Notes: a model not told the origin generated them from the sequence alone. 6,387 nucleotides of DNA from Candidatus Saccharimonadota bacterium (GCA_009777365.1 WRLZ01000040.1:1-6387); one strand, 5' to 3'. Numbered from the stretch's first letter, positions 1 through 4,837 are shown. A program made the numbers and translations.

Positions 1-51
1 TTTTCGTGAAACAACTTTCCATTTCACGCCATTTTTATAATAACCCTCCAT
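1..51 (-). CDS. possible start of a divergent gene running off the left edge (partial, uncertain)
   Basis: On the minus strand an ATG at 51-49 opens a frame of 17 codons that reaches the window edge without a stop (MEGYYKNGVKWKVVSRK). A -10-like TATATT lies at 70-65 on the same strand, which would put transcription start about 7 nt before the ATG, similar to the nearly leaderless gene at 1014. There is no Shine-Dalgarno sequence. Against it: the frame is very short, and a 22-bp palindrome (6-27) lies inside it, which may instead be a DNA or RNA signal. No family can be named from 17 residues. Confidence 0.22.
   Translation of the reverse strand, partial: MEGYYKNGVKWKVVSRK
5..28. repeat. GTGAAA/TTTCAC palindrome, copy 1
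   Basis: The arms CGTGAAA (5-11) and TTTCACG (22-28) form a perfect 7-bp inverted repeat with a 10-nt centre. The 22-bp core (6-27) matches the element at 91-112 at 18 of 22 positions, with all differences in the centre. Conserved arms with a variable centre suggest a protein-binding site or a small repeated element; which of these is inference. Confidence 0.55.
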
Positions 52-75
52 AAATTACAGTAGTAATATATCAAT

Positions 76-113
76 CCATTTCACGTGTATGTGAAACAAT
101 TTTGTGTTTCACG
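76..113. repeat. double GTGAAA/TTTCAC palindrome, copy 2
   Basis: Two overlapping inverted repeats share one half-site. TTTCAC (79-84) and GTGAAA (91-96) face each other across 6 bp, and GTGAAAC (91-97) pairs with GTTTCAC (106-112) across 8 bp. The decamer CCATTTCACG at 76-85 also occurs at 19-28. The site lies upstream of a -10-like TATATT on the minus strand (70-65) and about 90 bp upstream of the plus promoter at 199, so it could be an operator for divergent genes. The binding protein is unknown. Confidence 0.5.
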
Positions 114-198
114 GAAAAGACCCCAATCCCGCCCCACGCACGCGCCGCAGTGATCCACGAAAACCGTGCGATAAAACAACAGCGCCACCCCACGGAGA

Positions 199-227
199 TT
201 GACCTCCCAAAGGATAATTGCTATACT
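199..227 (+). promoter_or_regulatory. sigma70-type promoter for the membrane protein gene at 249
   Basis: TTGACC (199-204), a 17-bp spacer and TATACT (222-227), with an extended -10 TG at 219-220. Transcription should start near 234, leaving a 15-nt leader that holds AGGAG at 239-243, five bases before the ATG at 249. This fixes the start codon: the longer in-frame TTG start at 102 lies upstream of this promoter. Confidence 0.8.
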
Positions 228-248
228 CTAATAAGTATAGGAGAAACC

Positions 249-962
249 ATGAAAAAGGGCACCAAGAAGTCAAAACAAAATACCAACACAGACAAAGCAA
301 ACTTGAAAAAAGCCTGGCTAATCACAGGCGGCATGCTACTTATCGCACTAGGAACCCTCATAATCCTCCCCATTATCGCAAAACTGACCGCCCCCACCCA
401 AAACCTAGCAGTCTACTCGTGGGTAATGACCGTAAACGTGGTCGCCTCAGCCCTCAGCCTAACCGCAGGCATACTACTAGTCCTAAGACAAAAAATCCCC
501 AAAATCCTCATCGCCGTGTCTCTGTTTGCGCTAGGCGCCTATCTTGGAGCAGCCTCTATCTTCGGCCTACACGACATTTTATCAATATCTCATTATCGCA
601 GCCATAACTTTATGTCAATAACATCCATCATAAGCTACATAACCCTACTACTATTCGCCATCTTCAGCTTCACCTCTGGTATACTTCTCCTGCTCAAAAA
701 GAAATTCTCGCCCCTATTTCGCTTCTCGCTCGTCATCTTGCCAGCAATCTTCTTCATCACCAGTAGTATCCAAAGCATCATCCTCTGGAGCAACAGCCTC
801 CCCAAATGCGACAAACTCTCGCCCCCGACCTTCGAATGCTCCAGAATAAAACTCGAGATCACCGCCAGAATCGTCTTTATCCTAATGGTTCTCTCGGCCA
901 GCGCCTTTGCAACTTTCCTAATCTGCCGCCACACAAAAAGCAAAAGCAAGGCCAATAAATAA
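249..962 (+). CDS. six-helix membrane protein of unknown function
   Basis: This 237-residue protein is not one I recognise. It has a lysine-rich N-terminus (residues 1-21) and about six hydrophobic segments at roughly 23-47, 54-79, 85-107, 122-149, 158-180 and 203-226, then a basic tail. By the positive-inside rule both ends should be cytoplasmic. The loop between helices 5 and 6 would then be outside; it carries two cysteines (C187, C196) that could form a disulfide (inference). The ATG at 249 is chosen because AGGAG (239-243) and a strong promoter (199-227) lie directly upstream. The frame is open back to a TTG at 102, but that stretch is non-coding. Codons ending in A (CTA, ATA) are common, unlike the C-ending codons of the glycosyltransferase group downstream. 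No terminator is visible before the next promoter at 975. No catalytic motif is seen, so its role is open. Confidence 0.85.
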   Translation: MKKGTKKSKQNTNTDKANLKKAWLITGGMLLIALGTLIILPIIAKLTAPTQNLAVYSWVMTVNVVASALSLTAGILLVLRQKIPKILIAVSLFALGAYLGAASIFGLHDILSISHYRSHNFMSITSIISYITLLLFAIFSFTSGILLLLKKKFSPLFRFSLVILPAIFFITSSIQSIILWSNSLPKCDKLSPPTFECSRIKLEITARIVFILMVLSASAFATFLICRHTKSKSKANK

Positions 963-974
963 TTCACAACCCGC

Positions 975-1002
975 TTGCATTTTTTCATAATTAGCGTATA
1001 AT
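975..1002 (+). promoter_or_regulatory. promoter for the glycosyltransferase gene group
   Basis: TTGCAT (975-980), a 16-bp spacer and a consensus TATAAT (997-1002). Transcription would begin about 1008-1010, only 4-6 nt before the ATG at 1014. No Shine-Dalgarno sequence lies between, so the first mRNA codon would be read from a leaderless or nearly leaderless end. Confidence 0.72.
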
Positions 1003-1013
1003 TATAACTAAAC

Positions 1014-1382
1014 ATGCTAAAAGATCTACGTGCAAATTTGGAGTTGATTTGGCGCAATAACCCCCGTATTCTCACCGCAATGACCATTCTCCTAATGGCC
1101 GGCGTCAGCCTCGCCGTCCTCTCGTTTTTCAACCTCTCCTTCGAAGGCCGCCGCCTCATCTTCCGCTTCGTCGGCTTCGGCGAAAATTACTACTTCAACG
1201 TCGGCTATTACAACATCGTCTACGCCGGCCTCGGCCTCACCATCGGCATCTTGCATAATATTATCATCACGAAAATGTACAAAAAGGGCCAAAAGGCCGC
1301 CATCTGCATCTTCCTCGGCATGAGCTTCGCCATCCTAATCCTCGCCGCCATCACCATGCTCCGAGTCCTAGGAGTCCGCTAA
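1014..1382 (+). CDS. small three-helix membrane protein, first gene of the glycosyltransferase group
   Basis: This is a 122-residue hydrophobic protein with likely membrane helices at about 20-42, 66-86 and 94-118. An aromatic and glycine-rich stretch (about 50-68, with GFGENYY near 54-60) precedes helix 2. I do not recognise a named family and see no catalytic motif. The ATG at 1014 has no ribosome binding site and lies a few bases from the predicted transcription start of the 975-1002 promoter, so leaderless initiation is likely. Its stop codon overlaps the glycosyltransferase start (TAATG, one shared base), and the end of this gene contains AGGAG (1370-1374) at good spacing for the next gene, so the two are translationally coupled. 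Small membrane partners beside GT2 synthases often help assembly or the fate of the product; that role here is inference from position only. Confidence 0.85.
   Translation: MLKDLRANLELIWRNNPRILTAMTILLMAGVSLAVLSFFNLSFEGRRLIFRFVGFGENYYFNVGYYNIVYAGLGLTIGILHNIIITKMYKKGQKAAICIFLGMSFAILILAAITMLRVLGVR
1370..1374 (+). promoter_or_regulatory. ribosome binding site for the glycosyltransferase
   Basis: AGGAG sits seven bases before the ATG at 1382 and inside the last codons of the preceding gene. It confirms the ATG in TAATG as the glycosyltransferase start and contrasts with the absent site in front of the first gene of the group. Confidence 0.7.
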
Positions 1383-3076
1383 TGACCAAATTCAGCTGGA
1401 AGAAAAATGCCCAACGCGAACGCACCATCTCCCTGGAAATCCCCAACCGCCCCCGCACACTCAAGTACCGCTTCTTCGAGATCCTCCCGGCCTTTATTAG
1501 CTACGGCGTAGTCGTGACCATGGTCCTCCTCTCATTCTTCAACCCTCTCCTCGCCTCAATCTTCCTCATGGTCGTCATCATCGCGCTCCTCGTCCGCGCC
1601 GTCGGCATCGCTTTCCACACCATCACCGGCTTCAACGTCATCAAGCGTGCCTCCAAGGTCAACTGGCAAAAACGCTTCCTCGAACTAGGCAACGCCGCAG
1701 AAAGCTTTGAAGCCTACCAAAAATCCATGTCCAAGCGTCAATTCGACATCATCAAACATGTCAACAACCTCCGCCTCATCTCCGAAGCCGAGCAGGGTCA
1801 TTTCCCACTCCCAAACGACATCTGGCACTGGGTCATCGTCGCCACCTATGACGAATCTATCGACACCCTCCGCCCAACCCTCCAGGCCATCGCCGACAGT
1901 TCATTTGACAAGAGCCGCATGGTCATCGCCATCGCCTACGAAGAACGGGGCGGGGAAGCCACCGAGAAAACAGTCCATATTTTAGAGAAAGAATTTAAGG
2001 GCGTTTTCGCCCACTTTTTCCTCGTTAAACACCCCGACGGCCTACCTGACGAAATCGTCGGCAAAGGCGCCAACATCACCTACGCCGGCCACTGGCTTTA
2101 TGACAAAGCCGCCGAAACAAACCTCCCAACCAAGCACGCCATCGTCACCACCATCGATGCCGACAACAACGTCCACCCGTCTTATTTCTCCGCCGTCGCC
2201 TACGAATATCTCATCCGTGACGAGCGCAAACACCTTTCATACCAGCCCGTCTCAATGTTCATGAACAACATCTGGGACGCCCCAGCCATGATGCGCGTCG
2301 TCGCCGTCGGTAACTCTTTCTGGAACGTCATCTCCACCATGCGCCCACACGTCCTCAGGAATTTCGCCTCCCACTCCCAACCCCTAGCCGCTCTTGTCGA
2401 AATGGACTTCTGGAGCAAACGCACCATCGTCGAGGACGGCCACCAATACTGGCGCTCCTACTTCCACTTCAATGGCAATTATGGGGTTATCCCAATCCGC
2501 GTCCCGATTTATCAGGACGCCGTCCTTTCCGACACCTGGTGGAACACCATGAAAGCCCAATTCGTCCAAGTCCGCCGCTGGGACTACGGCGCCTCCGACG
2601 TCGCCTACGTCGCCGGCCACCTCTTCACTCGCAAGCGCAACGTTCCATTCTTCGACTGTTTCGCCAAGCTCGTCCGTCTCATCGAAGGCCACACCTCCCT
2701 CGCATATTCCGCCCTCATGGTTACCTTCGGCGGCTGGCTCCCACTCATCATCAACCCAGACTCCCGCCGCAGCGTCATCGCCCACCAACTCCCCACCACC
2801 ATCTCCTTCATCCAAACCATCGCCATGGTCGGTATCTTCATCACCATCCTCACCTCTCTCCGCATGCTCCCCCCGCGCCCCAAATCCTACTCCCGCTTCC
2901 GCTCCTTCATGATGGTATTCCAATGGCTCCTCATGCCCGTCGTTACAATCCTTTACTCCAGCGTCGCCGCATTCTACTCCCAAACCCGCCTCGCCCTCGG
3001 ACTATACATGGAGAAGTTTGATGTAACTAAAAAGGTAGTGAAAAATGCCGGGCAAGGAAAGAACGCAAAAATCTAA
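1382..3076 (+). CDS. membrane glycosyltransferase family 2, processive (QxxRW) type
   Basis: A 564-residue inner-membrane GT2 enzyme expected to transfer sugars from a nucleotide-sugar on the cytoplasmic face and possibly push the chain across the membrane. Two N-terminal helices (about 32-53 and 55-80) precede the GT-A catalytic domain. Visible motifs are the nucleotide-binding strand VIVATYDE (151-158), the metal-binding D-A-D at 259-261, the acidic ED pair at 351-352 (VEDGHQYW) and QVRRW at 396-400. These are the D, DxD, D, QxxRW signatures of cellulose, chitin and hyaluronan synthase-like enzymes. Three more helices follow (about 437-457, 470-495, 508-532), then SQTRLALG and FDVTKK near the C-terminus. 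No PilZ domain is present, so cyclic-di-GMP control as in BcsA is unlikely. The start overlaps the upstream stop (TAATG) and has AGGAG at 1370. C-ending codons dominate. Substrate and linkage cannot be told from sequence; a surface polysaccharide or glycolipid is the likely product. Confidence 0.9.
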   Translation: MTKFSWKKNAQRERTISLEIPNRPRTLKYRFFEILPAFISYGVVVTMVLLSFFNPLLASIFLMVVIIALLVRAVGIAFHTITGFNVIKRASKVNWQKRFLELGNAAESFEAYQKSMSKRQFDIIKHVNNLRLISEAEQGHFPLPNDIWHWVIVATYDESIDTLRPTLQAIADSSFDKSRMVIAIAYEERGGEATEKTVHILEKEFKGVFAHFFLVKHPDGLPDEIVGKGANITYAGHWLYDKAAETNLPTKHAIVTTIDADNNVHPSYFSAVAYEYLIRDERKHLSYQPVSMFMNNIWDAPAMMRVVAVGNSFWNVISTMRPHVLRNFASHSQPLAALVEMDFWSKRTIVEDGHQYWRSYFHFNGNYGVIPIRVPIYQDAVLSDTWWNTMKAQFVQVRRWDYGASDVAYVAGHLFTRKRNVPFFDCFAKLVRLIEGHTSLAYSALMVTFGGWLPLIINPDSRRSVIAHQLPTTISFIQTIAMVGIFITILTSLRMLPPRPKSYSRFRSFMMVFQWLLMPVVTILYSSVAAFYSQTRLALGLYMEKFDVTKKVVKNAGQGKNAKI

Positions 3077-3719
3077 AAGCCGGAGCGCAACCTCTACGAA
3101 AGTGGGTATGACTCAGCCTAGCGGCCCAGAGCGCACACTTTCGGAGAGGTTGCGCGCAAGGCTTTTGTTATTACGCGACCTAACCTTCATCTTCCTAGTT
3201 TTCTCATACCTCGGCCATCTCATGGAAGCCCTCATCATGCTCATCGGCCGCCACATCATCGGCAACAACCCCCACACCTATGACAAAATCATGTCCAACC
3301 TCCTAGAACCATACACCATCTACGGCTTCGGCGCAGTCATCCTCTACCTCTTTGAGCGATATTTTCTCGGAAGTCTCTGGAACAAACTCTGGAGCAATTG
3401 GAAGCTCTGGCAAAAAACCCTCGCCACTTTCCTCATAGCCACACTCCTCTGCGCCATCCTCGAATTTTCCGCCGCTCTCTACATGACCATCGCTTGGGGC
3501 GGCAACCCATACTGGGATTATTCTCACATCCCATTCAACCTCTTCGGGCTAATTTGCCTCTCCCACAGCCTCTTCTTCGGCCTCGTCGCCTCCATATTCA
3601 TCACCCTTATCCCAAAACTAAACCACTTCCTCCGCCACGTCCTCCCCTCATGGATCACCTGGCTCACCATCACCATCCTCATCACCGCATTCTCCATCCA
3701 CTACCTATTTTTCAACTAA
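3045..3719 (+). CDS. CmpB-like multi-pass membrane protein (PF06541, 'putative ABC-transporter type IV')
   Basis: A 224-residue protein with about five membrane helices (46-66, 91-108, 126-149, 168-190, 203-223). It carries the conserved marks of the CmpB/DUF1113 family: GHLMEA (57-62), EPYTIYGFGA (88-97), LE before helix 3 (139-140), WDYS (157-160), PFN (163-165) and ICLSHS (170-175). The family is called ABC-transporter-like, but no ATPase is nearby and its biochemical role is not established. The start is uncertain. ATG 3045 overlaps the glycosyltransferase by 32 bases with a weak AAGG at 3032-3035. ATG 3108 lies in the loop of the long inverted repeat 3075-3166, and TTG 3165 lies just after it. 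The first 40 residues are polar and basic, not part of the conserved domain, and largely encoded by the hairpin arms, so a shorter protein is possible. It belongs by position with the glycosyltransferase and may help surface-polymer export (inference). Confidence 0.82.
   Translation: MPGKERTQKSKSRSATSTKVGMTQPSGPERTLSERLRARLLLLRDLTFIFLVFSYLGHLMEALIMLIGRHIIGNNPHTYDKIMSNLLEPYTIYGFGAVILYLFERYFLGSLWNKLWSNWKLWQKTLATFLIATLLCAILEFSAALYMTIAWGGNPYWDYSHIPFNLFGLICLSHSLFFGLVASIFITLIPKLNHFLRHVLPSWITWLTITILITAFSIHYLFFN
3075..3166. repeat. long near-perfect inverted repeat at the glycosyltransferase/CmpB junction
   Basis: The arms 3085-3104 and 3136-3155 pair over 20 bp with one mismatch (A3096 against G3144). 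After a small internal loop (3082-3084 against 3156-3159), AAAAGCC (3075-3081) pairs with GGCTTTT (3160-3166). The loop is 31 nt (3105-3135). The repeat begins within the glycosyltransferase stop codon TAA (3074-3076) and ends in TTTTGTT, so as RNA it resembles an outsized intrinsic terminator or attenuator. It also lies inside the predicted 5' end of the next gene, so it could instead be an inserted palindromic element that has been kept in frame. Confidence 0.7.
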
Positions 3720-3877
3720 CCCCCCACTTAGCCAGGGCCGCTCCTAGGATTCGAAGCATGGTTGAACTGAGGCCTAGTTTATGCTATAATACCCATATCG
3801 GCGTAGCCGACGCCGAAGGCTCTTTAGGAGCGAATGGAAGTCGCATCTTTCATGAGCGTTCTGTAGCGGTCTAATAG
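3720..3877 (+). other. intergenic stretch and tRNA-Val 5' leader with small hairpins
   Basis: Positions 3720-3761 hold no clear feature. The predicted tRNA transcript starts near 3797. Its leader has a 7-bp hairpin TCGGCGT/ACGCCGA (3798-3804/3810-3816) and a short hairpin GCTC/GAGC (3819-3822/3828-3831), part of which is an AGGAG motif (3826-3830). A 10-codon ORF (MEVASFMSVL, 3834-3866) follows with only 3 nt spacing, so its translation is doubtful. An 8-bp inverted pair CGCTCCTA (3739-3746) / TAGGAGCG (3825-3832) spans the promoter. I do not match the leader to a known riboswitch or T-box. Confidence 0.4.
3762..3790 (+). promoter_or_regulatory. strong sigma70 promoter for tRNA-Val
   Basis: TTGAAC (3762-3767), a 17-bp spacer and consensus TATAAT (3785-3790), preceded by an extended -10 TG (3782-3783). 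Transcription should start near 3797, about 80 nt before the mature tRNA, so 5' processing by RNase P is needed. Confidence 0.82.
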
Positions 3878-3954
3878 GGGTGATTAGCTCAGTTGGCTAG
3901 AGCGTTTCTTTGACGTAGAAAAGGTCATAGGTTCGAGTCCTATATTACCCACCA
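3878..3954 (+). tRNA. tRNA-Val, anticodon GAC
   Basis: A complete 77-nt cloverleaf. The acceptor stem GGGTGAT (3878-3884) pairs with ATTACCC (3944-3950) with one G-T wobble. The D stem is GCTC/GAGC (3887-3890/3900-3903), the anticodon stem TTTCT/AGAAA (3905-3909/3917-3921), and the T arm ATAGG-TTCGAGT-CCTAT (3927-3943). The seven-base anticodon loop TTGACGT places GAC at 3912-3914, reading valine codons GTC and GTT. Base 37 is G, where many valine tRNAs have A. The discriminator is A3951 and CCA is encoded (3952-3954). GTC is a frequent valine codon in the glycosyltransferase upstream, so this isoacceptor matters for it. A promoter lies upstream and an intrinsic terminator directly follows; it appears to be a single-tRNA transcription unit. 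Confidence 0.96.
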
Positions 3955-3965
3955 AAATCATATCT

Positions 3966-3999
3966 GTGAAACTCCCCATTTGGGGAGTTTCACTTTCTC
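3966..3999 (+). terminator. intrinsic terminator of the tRNA-Val unit
   Basis: A perfect 12-bp stem, GTGAAACTCCCC (3966-3977) with its complement at 3982-3993, closes an ATTT loop and is followed by TTTCTC. It starts 11 nt after the tRNA CCA end. The base of the stem is GTGAAAC/GTTTCAC, the same heptamer pair seen in the palindromes at the left end of the window. Confidence 0.85.
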
Positions 4000-4149
4000 A
4001 AAATAGTTGGCCCTTGCAATTACAGAGACTATCGCTGGTCGAGCAATAGAGCCCACTGGCCTCGCCTATGGGAATAGCGCTACGACAAGAGGTTTTCGTG
4101 GACCCCCACGGCTAAAGCCGTGGCCCCCTGCGACGCATGCGTGGGGAAA
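4000..4149. other. structured intergenic stretch without a gene
   Basis: No coding frame is convincing here. Several small hairpins can be drawn: CTAT...ATAG around 4029-4049, CGC-CTAT-GGGA-ATAG-CG around 4064-4080, the strong hairpin at 4106-4123, and the 10-bp palindrome ACGCATGCGT (4133-4142). An outer pairing CCCCCAC (4103-4109) with GTGGGG (4141-4146) could enclose the last two. It may be a remnant of a mobile element or an untranslated structured RNA; neither can be settled from sequence alone. Confidence 0.35.
4106..4123. repeat. REP/IS-end-like hairpin
   Basis: CCACGGC and GCCGTGG form a perfect 7-bp GC-rich stem around a TAAA loop. Short hairpins of this kind are typical of REP elements and of the ends of IS200/IS605-type transposons. 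No transposase is in the window, so a solitary repeat copy or a decayed end is the likely state (inference). Confidence 0.45.
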
Positions 4150-4179
4150 TTATGGATGAGTATGACATAATGTTATAAT
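4150..4179 (+). promoter_or_regulatory. extended -10 promoter before the DUF3800 gene
   Basis: A consensus TATAAT (4174-4179) with the extended TG (4171-4172) gives a likely start near 4186. The -35 region (TTATGG at 4150-4155, 18-bp spacing) is poor. The leader to the TTG at 4208 would be about 22 nt with no clear ribosome binding site. Confidence 0.5.
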
Positions 4180-4207
4180 GTAAAGAGTAGTCATAGACCA
4201 AGAAAAC

Positions 4208-4723
4208 TTGGACAAACTGACACTTGTCGTCGACACCTTTAGGGTAGCGCTTGGCTGGAAGGAAACTCACGAGTTCAAGTTCAACTCAACCAAGAAAAGT
4301 GTCATCAAGGATCTGCTACAATACCTGCGACGATTTGATTTTGAGGCCTACGCAGCCGTTATAGACAAAACCCAGATAACCGAAACGCCGAACTTAGCGC
4401 CCGGAGAAAACTTGTATTATTACGTCATCAAGGAATTATTGCTCAAACTGAAGCTAACTGAGCCACATATTATAATAGACGGCGTTGCCGACAAAAAACA
4501 GATCCAGAAAGCACGAACCTATCTCCGCCAAACCCTAAAGCAGCACGGCATAGAAAAATGTAAAATTGGCTTTGCTGATTCGCGCAAGCAGTCGATGGTT
4601 CAAGTGGCAGACATAATAGCCGGAGCCGTCGCAAGGTCATTTGATAAGAACAAAGCCGATCACGATGAATATGTGAAAATCCTAAAGCCGAAGATTAAAG
4701 GTATTTATAAGATAAAGCCATAA
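4208..4723 (+). CDS. DUF3800 family protein, N-terminally truncated
   Basis: The 171 residues match the middle and C-terminal parts of DUF3800 (PF12686). Family landmarks are LGWKETHEFKFN (16-27), FEAYAAVIDKT (45-55), the ENLYYYVIKELLL segment (67-79), IIIDG (88-92), and DSRKQSMVQVADIIAGAVAR (124-143) with the conserved D, Q and D. Full-length members begin with a DESG motif some 40-60 residues earlier; this is missing. Homology-like sequence continues upstream in frame (VVIDQEN) only to a TAA at 4181-4183, so a gene longer in its past has lost its 5' end. TTG 4208 is the only plausible start and is weak, without a ribosome binding site. The acidic N-terminal motif is presumably part of the active site, so activity is doubtful. 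Strand C excess is lower than in neighbouring genes. Biochemical role of the family is not firmly known; members often sit in mobile or defence-rich DNA. Confidence 0.7.
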   Translation: MDKLTLVVDTFRVALGWKETHEFKFNSTKKSVIKDLLQYLRRFDFEAYAAVIDKTQITETPNLAPGENLYYYVIKELLLKLKLTEPHIIIDGVADKKQIQKARTYLRQTLKQHGIEKCKIGFADSRKQSMVQVADIIAGAVARSFDKNKADHDEYVKILKPKIKGIYKIKP

Positions 4724-4837
4724 ATACAGAACCAGCCCCTATCTCTTCCGAGGACAGGCTACCATAACGATAACCCTTCGGGGCCAGTTAAACTGACTAA
4801 TCTTATTATATCGTACTTTTAACCTAAAATCAAGTAA
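4724..4837. other. convergent intergenic stretch
   Basis: This stretch separates the convergent DUF3800 and MBG-repeat genes. It holds a small CCC-TTCG-GGG hairpin (4774-4783), a CAGT-TAA-ACTG palindrome (4785-4795), and a possible pairing GCCCC (4735-4739) with GGGGC (4780-4784). None is followed by a good T-tract on either strand, so I do not call a terminator. Confidence 0.3.

Noticed and set aside
5..113. CRISPR array made of GTGAAAC repeats
   Set aside because: Only two related units, no regular spacers, and arms overlap in the second unit.
102..248. Longer version of the first membrane protein starting at TTG 102
   Set aside because: The promoter at 199-227 and AGGAG at 239-243 lie downstream of that start. 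The extra 49 residues are polar and unlike a signal or domain.
635..1159. Minus-strand frame of 174 residues across the 962-1014 gap
   Set aside because: It runs antisense through two plausible plus genes and their promoter and shows no recognisable domain.
2384..2983. 199-residue minus-strand frame inside the glycosyltransferase
   Set aside because: It is an antisense shadow of a C-ending codon gene, with low-complexity Gly/Glu/Asp/Val composition and no domain.
2539..3021. Plus-strand frame rich in Arg, Pro and His
   Set aside because: It is a shifted frame of the glycosyltransferase; the composition comes from C-rich codons.
3720..3797. T-box or other riboswitch before the tRNA
   Set aside because: Part of this stretch is upstream of the predicted transcription start, and no conserved T-box or riboswitch core is visible.
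3878..4207. Integrated element attached at the tRNA 3' end
   Set aside because: I looked for a second copy of the tRNA 3' sequence in the window and found none, and there is no integrase gene.
4724..4837. Bidirectional terminator between the convergent genes
   Set aside because: The stems are short and neither strand has a proper T-tract after them.
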